A stretch of DNA of 45,596 nt, from positions 1 through 45,596 of the forward strand of contig NZ_BAAADB010000034.1 of assembly GCF_039522025.1 (NCBI RefSeq), in the 5' to 3' direction. The notes below the pieces were generated by a model. The model was given only the letters and a program-made list of their open reading frames with translations, ran no database searches and was not told where the DNA came from. Made by a program: the position numbers and the translations under genes. Positions within the stretch are counted from its first letter, which is position 1; each line of letters begins with the position of its first letter. Below, one piece after another: positions 24,661-32,096 of the stretch. This DNA comes from Deinococcus depolymerans. GTDB taxonomy: Bacteria > Deinococcota > Deinococci > Deinococcales > Deinococcaceae.

Positions 24661-25249
24661 GGCCGACCTCCAAGACTCGAGCCAGTGTCGCCGTCAGCAG
24701 TGTATTTGCGAGCGTAATTTCCTCAGTCAGGGCACTGACGTACTCCTGGTGCTCAATGAACGTCTGTGCGATCAGGTCTTGTACCTCTAAAGGCGGAAGG
24801 GGAATGGCAAGATCATTGAACGCTTTGATATTGATCAGGCTGATGGATGTTGAAACCGTGTACAGACTGTCGACCAGGACTTGACCGTAGCCACTTCGGA
24901 GGAGGCCTGCCAGATACACGGGACGCACCATGTCCTGATTGGGTGAGATGACCAAGCACTGGTTGGCCGCAACCACAGGAAGGTCGGCCCACTGCCCTTC
25001 GAAAACAGAGGCGCGCAGGGGGCGGTTTCTGTTGGACACGATGATTTCTCCATCCCGAAGCATGTGTTTCTGGGGCCAGTTGGGGCAGGGGGCCGGCTGG
25101 AGTGAGTTAGGGCCGACCATGAGGCTCACCAGGTCCGTTACGCCGACGCTCAAGCATCGACCGTTTGTGGATTCGTCCTTCGGTACAGCTGGCCCTTGGC
25201 GCACGCTGGCCACCTCGGTGAGGCGCATGAAGTTGGGACGCATGCCCAC
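24653..25249 (-). CDS. HsdS-like half-specificity subunit
   Basis: 198 residues, about half a normal HsdS. It has one target-recognition domain (RLTEVASVRQGPAVPKDES, LRDGEIIVSNRNRPLRASVF) and one conserved helix (NDLAIPLPPLEVQDLIAQTF, ending in a coiled coil of about 45 residues). Such half-subunits can dimerise to recognise a symmetric site. It is the first gene of the S-M-R operon. GTG at 25247-25249 follows a TACAAT box by 10 bases; ATG 25243 is an alternative. Unlike its partners it shows no obvious loss of conserved features. Confidence 0.8.
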   Translation of the reverse strand: MGMRPNFMRLTEVASVRQGPAVPKDESTNGRCLSVGVTDLVSLMVGPNSLQPAPCPNWPQKHMLRDGEIIVSNRNRPLRASVFEGQWADLPVVAANQCLVISPNQDMVRPVYLAGLLRSGYGQVLVDSLYTVSTSISLINIKAFNDLAIPLPPLEVQDLIAQTFIEHQEYVSALTEEITLANTLLTATLARVLEVGRA

Positions 25250-25259
25250 ACTGTACCAA

Positions 25260-25265
25260 ATTGTA
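25260..25265 (-). promoter_or_regulatory. -10 box of the degenerate type I-like operon
   Basis: TACAAT on the minus strand ends 10 bases before the GTG start of the S-like gene. No Shine-Dalgarno is visible, which fits a near-leaderless transcript. A convincing -35 was not found. Confidence 0.4.
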
Positions 25266-25370
25266 TGGGCGACAATGCCTATCGGTGCGGTATTCCCTCC
25301 CGATTGCCCCTATGGGCAGCGGCGCCGTAAGTTTGTATGCCGAGCAATGCGTGGATATAACTGATAAATC

Positions 25371-25400
25371 TTGACACTCCGTATCTTTGTAGGGTATTCT
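25371..25400 (+). promoter_or_regulatory. Strong sigma-70-type promoter
   Basis: A perfect TTGACA (25371-25376) and TATTCT (25395-25400) are separated by 18 bases. The likely start is around 25407, at the base of a series of hairpins and about 175 bases before the next coding sequence. This is the best promoter match seen in the window. Confidence 0.7.
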
Positions 25401-25404
25401 TTTT

Positions 25405-25490
25405 TTGCAGCCGAGGCTGCCGGGGCACAGTTCCTGGCGCATATGCGCCAGAAATGAGAAAGACCCCGAGAAAGTAGTTCCGGGGCCTTA
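25405..25490 (+). ncRNA. Candidate structured RNA (three hairpins)
   Basis: Downstream of the strong promoter are three compact stems: GCAGCCGAGGCTGC (25407-25420), the perfect palindrome CTGGCGCATATGCGCCAG (25434-25451), and CCCCG…CGGGG (25464-25468 with 25481-25485). A CGGGG at 25421-25425 could pair with the same CCCCG, offering an alternative fold. No frame with a start and ribosome site exists here. It could be a free small RNA or a riboregulatory leader of the 25583 gene. The family is unknown. Confidence 0.5.
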
Positions 25491-25582
25491 TATGTGCGTG
25501 GTGCACACTCTCGAGTCGGATCTTGAGTTTACCACGCCATGAGGTTTTGAACTACGCCTGACGTGCCAATCCAGGAGGCACC

Positions 25583-25975
25583 ATGGATCAGACGACCCCT
25601 ACAGGGACGCTCGTCGTCACTGCTGCGCGCAAGGTGCAGCTGACGACCGGTCAGTGGCGAGCGAGGGTCGCCACGAGTAAGCTCAGCCGGTCACGAGCCA
25701 GGACGGGCCGGGAGTACACGGCGCTTCACCTCAGCTTCGAGGACGACGAGGGGCGCACGGCGTCCTTGATGGTCCCGGACTTCACTCGGAACATTCCGGC
25801 TGCGTTCGGTGCGCTGGGCAGTCCCCTGAACCCGAGCGACACCATCGTGCCGGAGCAGCTGCTCGGCCTCAGGGGCCGAGAAGCTACCGTCCAGGTGCAC
25901 GTGAGGGAAGGCCTGAACGGCGAGCACTACGCGAACGTCGTGGCCATCAACGGTCAGATGGTGGGCAGGTTCTGA
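25583..25975 (+). CDS. OB-fold-like small protein
   Basis: 130 residues with CAGGAGG 6 bases before the ATG. The pattern is beta-rich: GTLVVTAARKVQLTTGQWRA, YTALHLSFEDDEGRTASLMV, then REATVQVHVREGLNGEHYAN. This is similar in layout to single-strand-binding or tail-type OB folds, but no firm family match can be claimed. Its stop overlaps the start of the nuclease gene by one base (TGATG), so the two products are coupled. It probably binds nucleic acid for the nuclease. Confidence 0.55.
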   Translation: MDQTTPTGTLVVTAARKVQLTTGQWRARVATSKLSRSRARTGREYTALHLSFEDDEGRTASLMVPDFTRNIPAAFGALGSPLNPSDTIVPEQLLGLRGREATVQVHVREGLNGEHYANVVAINGQMVGRF

Positions 25976-26748
25976 TGCGGCTGCGGATCAGCCACTCGGC
26001 AGCCAGCAGCTACCTCAATTGCCCGTACGGCTACGCGATGGACCATATGCCCTCGCCGACCTACTACCAGGCATCCCTGCACCTCGGGCAGGTCGTGCAC
26101 GCGGTGGTCGCCCGGGTGGCCATGACAGTCCGGAACTCGGGAGTGCTGCCCGATGCCTCCGAAGTCCCTGGGTGGCTCCGGCATGAACTCGACAAGCCGC
26201 ACCCCGGCCTGGATGACGACGAACGCGATCGCCTGTTTGACTCCGGTCTCCCGCAGGTCATGGCGCACTACGACCGTATTGCCCCGGAACTGGTGGGGAA
26301 GCGCGGGATTCTGGTGGAGGAGTTTTTCAGCGTTGAGCTGCATGGCGAGCGAGGCGTGGTGCTGGTCACGGGACGCATCGATCTCGCCTACCAGGATCCG
26401 GAATCGGGCGCCCTGGTGCTGTACGACTACAAGACTGGCAAAGTGCCGCGGGGCGGGACCGCGGGCTCGCAGCTCGCGATGTACGTGATGTACGCGCGCC
26501 TCCAGTACGGACTGGATGTCGAGGCTGCTGAGGTGTACCTCGGGCCTGAAGAGGGAACGGAGGTGCTGCCCTACCCGCCCGAGCGGCTCGAGGCTGATCT
26601 CCAGCGTCTGTACGACGTTGCGATCGCCGCTTACGCCGATCAGCACTTTCACCGGCGGATAGGTGCGCAGTGCGCTTGGTGCTCCCACCTGCCGCGATGC
26701 GCAGACGCTGAGCCGCACCTCATGCAGTTGCTCCAGCACTCCAACTGA
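25975..26748 (+). CDS. Cas4/RecB-like PD-(D/E)XK nuclease
   Basis: 257 residues. The N-terminus has ISHSAASSYLNCPYGYAMDH with Cys16; the nuclease core is GRIDLAYQ with Asp136 and LYDYKTGK with Asp151/Lys153, followed by QLAMYVMYARL (the QxxxY motif). The C-terminal CAWCSHLPRC supplies three more cysteines. Four cysteines around a RecB core are the mark of the iron-sulfur Cas4/AddB group of exonucleases. There is no CRISPR array nearby, so this is a stand-alone member, as found in mobile elements and defence loci. A symmetric terminator follows. Confidence 0.85.
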   Translation: MRLRISHSAASSYLNCPYGYAMDHMPSPTYYQASLHLGQVVHAVVARVAMTVRNSGVLPDASEVPGWLRHELDKPHPGLDDDERDRLFDSGLPQVMAHYDRIAPELVGKRGILVEEFFSVELHGERGVVLVTGRIDLAYQDPESGALVLYDYKTGKVPRGGTAGSQLAMYVMYARLQYGLDVEAAEVYLGPEEGTEVLPYPPERLEADLQRLYDVAIAAYADQHFHRRIGAQCAWCSHLPRCADAEPHLMQLLQHSN

Positions 26749-26755
26749 CCTGTAG

Positions 26756-26790
26756 CGCTGGCAGGGGCATGAGGCATGTCCCTGCCAGCG
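26756..26790 (+). terminator. Hairpin terminator after the nuclease operon
   Basis: CGCTGGCAGGGGCATG pairs with CATGTCCCTGCCAGCG, 16 bp with one G-U pair and a 3-base loop. It separates the nuclease pair from the CBASS operon. No T run follows. Confidence 0.65.
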
Positions 26791-26867
26791 ACCACCATCC
26801 TCGCAGTTGTTATGCTATAGGCGTATAAGTTGGAAAAATTACGTCTGTTTTTACGAAGGAGTTCCCT

Positions 26868-27860
26868 ATGACGACCTACACGATCAACGGCGCTTTCCGC
26901 ACGTTCATGCTCTCGTCTGTCCGCCTGCCCTCGACGCAGGTTGCTGCAGCCCGCACCAGCCGCGACTGGCTTCTGAAGCAGGTGAATGGCCTGAGCGCCA
27001 ACGACCCCGCCTTTCCCCTCCTGTACCCTGACGCCCACCTGCACTTCGGCTCCTTCGCCCGCCGGACCAAATGCCGTCCCCTGGACGACATCGACCTGAT
27101 GGTCGGCATCGCCGCCCTGGGCGGCATCTACCAGGATGACGGTCTGGGCACCTGCCGCATCATCCTGCCGGACGGGCACCGGTTGGCCCGCTGCCGGGAC
27201 GCCGAGGGATTCCTGAATTCCCGACAGGTGGTCAATCAGTTCACGCAGTCGCTGGCGGCCGTTCCCAGTTACCGTCAGGCGACCCTCAACCGAAGGGGAT
27301 CGGCGGCCGTCCTGGATCTGGACTCGTACCCGTGGGTGTTCGACGTTGTCCCCGCCTTCCTGACGACCCCAGAGTGGGACGGCCGCACCTACTTCCTGAT
27401 TCCCGACGGCAAAGGGCACTGGCGCAAAACGGATCCCCGGATCGACCGTGACCGGGCCACCCGGATCAATCAGGAGCACGGCGGGTACGTTCTGGACGTG
27501 GTGCGGCTCGTGAAGCTCTGGGTCAAGCGGAAGTGGGGCCTGCAGCTCGGGTCGTACCTGACCGAGGCGCTGGTCCTCGCGTACTACAGCACTCCTGGGG
27601 TGAGCGCCGACCAGTACATGGACAGCAACCTGCGGGACGTACTCGGTGGAATGGCGACCCTCGTACAGTCCGATGTTCAGGACCCCAAGGGCATCGACGG
27701 CAACATCAATCACCTCAGCTTCACTGACCGTATGAAGGCGTCCGAGGCCTTCTCGGCAGCTGCGACTCAGTGCGGCGAAGCCATCGCGCTGGAACACTCG
27801 AATCCCACCAAGGCCGTCAGGCTCTGGCAGGCCCTGCTGGGGGAGGAATTCGGTGCCTGA
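26868..27860 (+). CDS. CBASS CD-NTase (OAS-like nucleotidyltransferase)
   Basis: 330 residues with AAGGAG 6 bases before the ATG. The catalytic signature HFGSFARRTKCRPLDDIDLM has Gly61-Ser62 and the metal-binding Asp74 and Asp76; the third Asp is in YPWVFDVVPAF, near 159. The C-terminal helical region (GGYVLDVVRLVKLWVKRKWG) completes the OAS1-like fold. Such enzymes make a cyclic oligonucleotide on phage infection. The product cannot be read from sequence. The four-TM effector gene overlaps its 3' end by 8 bases. Confidence 0.88.
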   Translation: MTTYTINGAFRTFMLSSVRLPSTQVAAARTSRDWLLKQVNGLSANDPAFPLLYPDAHLHFGSFARRTKCRPLDDIDLMVGIAALGGIYQDDGLGTCRIILPDGHRLARCRDAEGFLNSRQVVNQFTQSLAAVPSYRQATLNRRGSAAVLDLDSYPWVFDVVPAFLTTPEWDGRTYFLIPDGKGHWRKTDPRIDRDRATRINQEHGGYVLDVVRLVKLWVKRKWGLQLGSYLTEALVLAYYSTPGVSADQYMDSNLRDVLGGMATLVQSDVQDPKGIDGNINHLSFTDRMKASEAFSAAATQCGEAIALEHSNPTKAVRLWQALLGEEFGA

Positions 27861-28734
27861 TCAGGCCTCCGGTATCAGTGAGCGGCAGAACCAGCCTGAG
27901 TTGCTGGCCCTGCGGGTCGCCATCTTCCGCACCTTCAATCGTCTGAAGCAGGTCAACACCGTGGTGTTCTACGGCACCCTGCTGCTCGCGGTACTCACGG
28001 TGGTGGACAACCTGTGGTTCCACCGCCTGCCCGGGTCCTTGGCCGTTGTGGCCGCGCTGATCCTGGTCATGGAAATCATCTACCGTCTGTGGGGCCAGAA
28101 GCAACTGGAAGCTGGCGCAGTGCTGGCGGACCTGTACGACTACCGCCTGTACGGGCTGCCCGTACCTACCGGCAGGACGGTGCGGCACCCCTCTATCACT
28201 GACGTCATGCCTATGGCGGCCGGTGTGGACACCACCCCATTCAGAGACTGGTACGAGGGGCTTGATCTCTTCCCGCCGGCCCTGCAGCCGCTCGTCTGCC
28301 AGCTGATCAACGCCACATGGGATTACCAGGTTCGCGTGAGACTCTCCCAGGCCGCCCTGTGGAGTGCCGGCGTGTACGGAGTCGGTATCGTCGCTCTGGC
28401 CGCCGGGCTCAACCGTCCGTTCCGGGAGACGGCCGTGACCCTGCTGCTGCCAGCCCTACCGTTCCTGTACCAACTGTTGGTCCTGCATGTCGAAAGCCGC
28501 ACTTCACTCCTCAATCTGCACGGCGTCAAAAACGGCATTGAAGCCATGCTGCGGCGAGCCGACGCCACGGTGAGCAATGAAACGCTTTACGCTCACCAGG
28601 AGCACCTGTTCAAGCATCGAGCTAGCGCTTTCCCGATCCCCAACGTCATCCATAACCGGGTCAAGGGGAACGTGGCGACGGAGCTGCAGCTTTGCCTTGA
28701 GGCGCTGTCATCGGAACGGCCATCCGTCCCCTGA
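27853..28734 (+). CDS. CBASS membrane effector, S-4TM type
   Basis: 293 residues, GTG start within the end of the CD-NTase gene. Four transmembrane segments can be seen: about 34-55 (VVFYGTLLLAVLTVVDNLWF), 58-79 (SLAVVAALILVMEIIYRLW), 172-191 (ALWSAGVYGVGIVALAAGL) and 197-216 (VTLLLPALPFLYQLLVLHV). The soluble middle part and C-terminus fit the SMODS-associated 4TM effector family (S_4TM). Cyclic-nucleotide binding would make it disrupt the inner membrane and kill the infected cell. No Cap2/Cap3-type accessory gene is nearby, so this is a minimal type I CBASS. Confidence 0.82.
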   Translation: MPDQASGISERQNQPELLALRVAIFRTFNRLKQVNTVVFYGTLLLAVLTVVDNLWFHRLPGSLAVVAALILVMEIIYRLWGQKQLEAGAVLADLYDYRLYGLPVPTGRTVRHPSITDVMPMAAGVDTTPFRDWYEGLDLFPPALQPLVCQLINATWDYQVRVRLSQAALWSAGVYGVGIVALAAGLNRPFRETAVTLLLPALPFLYQLLVLHVESRTSLLNLHGVKNGIEAMLRRADATVSNETLYAHQEHLFKHRASAFPIPNVIHNRVKGNVATELQLCLEALSSERPSVP

Positions 28735-28748
28735 ACGACTCGCTCATT

Positions 28749-28780
28749 CACCCAGGCTGCGTGGACGTGCAGCCTGGGTG
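28749..28780 (+). terminator. Terminator after the CBASS operon
   Basis: A perfect 12-bp stem (CACCCAGGCTGC / GCAGCCTGGGTG) with an 8-base loop, 15 bases after the effector stop. No long T run follows. Confidence 0.75.
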
Positions 28781-28911
28781 CTGCTTGAAACGCCTCCCCA
28801 CCATCACAGAGCCCGGTGGGTTTTGAATAGCCCCAGAGGCGAGCATCCGCGAAGAAATTCACTTCCTGCCGTCCAGGACGAAATTATCCTGCGCGCGACC
28901 CCCCCAGACCC

Positions 28912-28917
28912 TATGCT
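28912..28917 (+). promoter_or_regulatory. -10 box in front of the type I operon leader
   Basis: TATGCT ends 10 bases before the ATG at 28928 and no ribosome site is seen, again a leaderless arrangement. The -35 region is poor. Confidence 0.35.
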
Positions 28918-28927
28918 GAGGAACAGT

Positions 28928-29050
28928 ATGAATTGCAAAGAATTCACGCCGCTGGGCGCACACCAGGCCCGACAGCTGACCAACGAGCACAAATCTGCGA
29001 CAAGGGAGCCATCAACCCGCCACTCGGCGCAGGCTGCGGTGCGCCCGTGA
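28928..29050 (+). CDS. Possible 40-residue leader protein of the type I operon
   Basis: A frame from ATG 28928 to TGA 29048-29050 begins MNCKEFTPLGAHQARQL and ends SAQAAVRP. It overlaps the HsdM1 start in the form GTGA. The same junction style links all later genes of this operon, so it could be a genuine coupled leader gene. Composition is not decisive and no family is recognised. Confidence 0.3.
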   Translation: MNCKEFTPLGAHQARQLTNEHKSATREPSTRHSAQAAVRP

Positions 29051-30603
29051 CGGAACTCGAAGCCCGTCAGTATGCCCTGGGACTGGTGCAGGCGCCCCGC
29101 GCCCTGACCCTGTCCGAGCTGGAGAACTATCTCGCGGCGGCGGCCGATTTGCTGCGCGGGTCTATCGACCAGGCTGACTTCAAGCAGTACATCTTCCCCC
29201 TGATGTTCTTCAAGCGCATCAGTGACGTCTACCTCGAGGAATACGCGCAGGCCATTGCGGATTCCGACGGGGATCACGAGTTCGCGGCGTTCGCTGAAAA
29301 CCACCGCTTCCAGATCCCTGAGGGCCACCTCTGGGAAGACGTCCGCAAGCGCACGCAGGACATCGGTGCGGCCCTGCAGGCGGCCTTCCGGGCGATCGAG
29401 ACGGCCAACCAGGAGACGCTCTACGGCATCTTCGGGAACGCCACCTGGACGAACAAGGACAAGCTCCCGGACCGTAAGCTCGCCGACCTGATCGAGCACT
29501 TCTCCGGCCGCAATCTCGCGAACGCTTCGGTGGCGCCGGACGTGTTCGGCAACGCATACGAGTACCTGATCAAGCGTTTCGCGGACCAGTCGAACAAGAA
29601 GGCCGGGGAGTACTACACGCCCCGCTCGGTCGTGAAGCTGCTCGTGGACATCCTCGACCCGCAGGAAGGCGAGACGATCTACGACCCGGCCTGCGGCACC
29701 GGCGGCATGCTGATCGAGGTGATCGAGCACGTCCGGCGCGCCGGCGGCAGCCCGAAGACCCTCTGGGGCAAGCTGTACGGACAGGAGAAGGTCCTGGCGA
29801 CCTCCGCGATTGCCCGGATGAACCTGCTGCTGCACGGCGTCGAGGACTTCAAGGTCGCCCGCGAGGACACCCTGCGCAGCCCCGCCTTCTACACCGGCAA
29901 TCACCTCGCCCAGTTCGATTGCGTCCTGGCCAACCCGCCGTTCTCCCTGAAGAACTGGGGTGAAGGCGCCTGGGTCACCGACCCCTGGGGCCGGCAGGCG
30001 CTCGGTGTTCCGCCGAAAGGGTACGCAGACTGGGCGTGGGTGCAGCACATGCTGATCTCCGCTACGCCCAAGACGGGACGGGTCGCCGTCGTGCTGCCGC
30101 AGGGGGCGCTGTTCCGTCAGGGTGCAGAAGCACGGATCCGGTCGCTCGTGGTCCGCGCCGACCTGGTAGACGCCGTGATCGGCCTGGCTCCCAACTTGTT
30201 CTACGGCACTGGACTGGCAGCCTGTGTGCTGATCCTGCGCCTCGGGAAACCTGCCGAGCGCAAGGGCAAGGTGCTGTTCATCAACGGCGAGCGGTTGTTC
30301 AAACGAGGTCGGAGTCAGAACACCATGGAGCCCGAGCACGCCGAGGAGATACTCGCGGCCTACCAGAACTTCGAAGACGTCGACGGTCTGGCACGGGTGG
30401 TTCCCCTGGAGGAGATCACCGGGAACGATTTCAACCTGAACATCCCGCTGTACGTCGCCCCTGCCGAGACCGGCGAGCAGGTCACGCTGGCGGACGCCCT
30501 CGCCGACCTGGAAGCCGCCCACGCCCGCGTGCTCGAAACGCGCGCCGCGCTGGAAGCCGAGCTGGCGAAATGGGGCCTCGCCCCTGAGGAAGTCAACCTG
30601 TGA
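29047..30603 (+). CDS. hsdM: Type I restriction-modification DNA methyltransferase, first HsdM (M1)
   Basis: 518 residues from GTG 29047. The N-terminal HsdM_N helical domain (DFKQYIFPLMFFKRISDVYL) is followed by the adenine methylase: motif I YDPACGTGGML at 212-222 and catalytic NPPF at 296-299 (CVLANPPFSLKNW). Conserved YTPRSVVKLLVDIL and FRQGAEARIRSL regions are present. The C-terminus is a long helix for contact with HsdS. An upstream TTG at 28933 would add about 38 residues without family similarity, so GTG is preferred. It ends in a GTGA overlap with a second, different HsdM. Confidence 0.92.
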   Translation: MTELEARQYALGLVQAPRALTLSELENYLAAAADLLRGSIDQADFKQYIFPLMFFKRISDVYLEEYAQAIADSDGDHEFAAFAENHRFQIPEGHLWEDVRKRTQDIGAALQAAFRAIETANQETLYGIFGNATWTNKDKLPDRKLADLIEHFSGRNLANASVAPDVFGNAYEYLIKRFADQSNKKAGEYYTPRSVVKLLVDILDPQEGETIYDPACGTGGMLIEVIEHVRRAGGSPKTLWGKLYGQEKVLATSAIARMNLLLHGVEDFKVAREDTLRSPAFYTGNHLAQFDCVLANPPFSLKNWGEGAWVTDPWGRQALGVPPKGYADWAWVQHMLISATPKTGRVAVVLPQGALFRQGAEARIRSLVVRADLVDAVIGLAPNLFYGTGLAACVLILRLGKPAERKGKVLFINGERLFKRGRSQNTMEPEHAEEILAAYQNFEDVDGLARVVPLEEITGNDFNLNIPLYVAPAETGEQVTLADALADLEAAHARVLETRAALEAELAKWGLAPEEVNL

Positions 30604-32096
30604 GCACGAAACGAATCACGCAACGCGAGCTCGAAAGCTACCTGTGGGGCGCGGCCGTCGTCCTGCGAGGGCTGATCGACGCCGGCGACTACAAGCAGTA
30701 CATCTTCCCGCTGGTTTTCCTGAAGCGCATCTCGGACGTGTACGACGAGGAACATGCCGCCGCCCTGCAGGTCTATGGAGACGCGGAACTGGCCGACCTC
30801 CCCGAGAACCACCGCTTCGCCATTCCCGACGGAGCGCACTGGAAGGACGTCCGCGAAACCACCACGAACATCGGCCAGACGGTCCTGAAAGCCATGAAGG
30901 CCATCGAGAGCGCCAACCCGGACACCCTTCCCGGCGTCTTCGGGGACGGGGACTGGGGCAACAAGGACCTGCTCCCGGACTCCACCCTCGCGGACCTAAT
31001 CGAGCACTTCTCCACCCGCACGCTCTCCATCGCCAACCTCCCCGAGGACGAACTCGGGAACGGCTACGAGTACCTGATCAAGAAGTTCGCCGACGACTCC
31101 GGGCACACCGCGCAGGAGTTCTATACCAACCGCACCCTGGTGCACCTGATGACGCAGATGCTCGAGCCCCAGCCGGGTGAGTCGGTATACGACCCCACCT
31201 GTGGCACCGGCGGCATGCTGATCTCCACCGCAGCCGAGGTGAAACGCCAGGGCAAGGAGTGGCGCGGCTTGAAGCTGTACGGCCAGGAACTCAACTACGG
31301 CACCTCGGCCATCGCGCGGATGAACCTCTTCCTGCACGGCATCACGGACGGACATGTCGCCCACGGGGACACGCTGGGCAAGCCGGGCTTCCTTGACGAG
31401 AAGGGGCAGCTCATGACTTTCGATGTGGTCCTCGCGAACCCGCCGTACTCCATCAAGGCCTGGAATCGTGACGCCTTCGTCAAGGATCCCTACGGACGCA
31501 ACATCTGGGGTGTTCCCCCTCAGGGCCGTGCCGACTACGCCTTCTTCCAGCACATCGCTAGGAGTCTCGACCCGAAGACGGGACGGGCGGCCATCCTCTT
31601 TCCGCACGGCGTCCTGTTCCGTAAAGAGGAGGCCACCATGCGCGAGGCCCTGATCAAGTCCGACCTGATCGAATCGGTCATCGGCCTGGGCGCAGGCTTG
31701 TTCTACAACAGCCCCATGGAGGCCGTGGTGATCACGCTCCGAGCGAACAAGCCCGCCGAACACCGTGGAAAGATCCTGTTCATCAATGCGGTGAACGAAG
31801 TGACCCGCGAGCAGGCGCAGTCCTTCCTCGAGGAAGCGCACCAGACGAGAATCCTGGGGACCTACCGGGATTTCGCCAGTGTCGACGGCTTCGCGACGGT
31901 CGCTGATCTCAGCCAGATCGCCAGTAAGAACTTCAGCTTGGCACTCCAGCTGTACGTGGGGGCGGCTAACGCCGCCAATGGCGTAGAGAAACTTGCCGTT
32001 GAAGATGCTGTGACCGCGTGGAGGGTGGCAGCTAAAGAATCGGACCAGGCGATAACTGACGTGATGAACCTGTTTAGCAGAGAGGTATTGGCGTGA
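30600..32096 (+). CDS. hsdM: Second, divergent HsdM methyltransferase (M2)
   Basis: 498 residues, GTG overlapping the M1 stop. HsdM_N domain: DYKQYIFPLVFLKRISDVY. Motif I is YDPTCGTGGML at 197-207; catalytic NPPY is at 280-283 (VVLANPPYSIKAW). It shares most blocks with M1 (for example HTAQEFYTNRTLVHLMTQML against YYTPRSVVKLL) but is clearly a different paralogue, not a recent copy. Both keep every catalytic residue. Type I complexes normally contain two identical M subunits, so two genes in one operon suggest a heteromeric M1-M2 complex. Confidence 0.92.
   Translation: MSTKRITQRELESYLWGAAVVLRGLIDAGDYKQYIFPLVFLKRISDVYDEEHAAALQVYGDAELADLPENHRFAIPDGAHWKDVRETTTNIGQTVLKAMKAIESANPDTLPGVFGDGDWGNKDLLPDSTLADLIEHFSTRTLSIANLPEDELGNGYEYLIKKFADDSGHTAQEFYTNRTLVHLMTQMLEPQPGESVYDPTCGTGGMLISTAAEVKRQGKEWRGLKLYGQELNYGTSAIARMNLFLHGITDGHVAHGDTLGKPGFLDEKGQLMTFDVVLANPPYSIKAWNRDAFVKDPYGRNIWGVPPQGRADYAFFQHIARSLDPKTGRAAILFPHGVLFRKEEATMREALIKSDLIESVIGLGAGLFYNSPMEAVVITLRANKPAEHRGKILFINAVNEVTREQAQSFLEEAHQTRILGTYRDFASVDGFATVADLSQIASKNFSLALQLYVGAANAANGVEKLAVEDAVTAWRVAAKESDQAITDVMNLFSREVLA

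Noticed and set aside
25405..25490. Retron-type ncRNA
   Set aside because: No reverse transcriptase is encoded nearby and the hairpins lack the inverted a1/a2 arrangement; kept only as a generic structured RNA.
28804..30522. 572-codon frame on the minus strand
   Set aside because: It is the antisense shadow of the HsdM1 gene, whose methylase motifs are clear.
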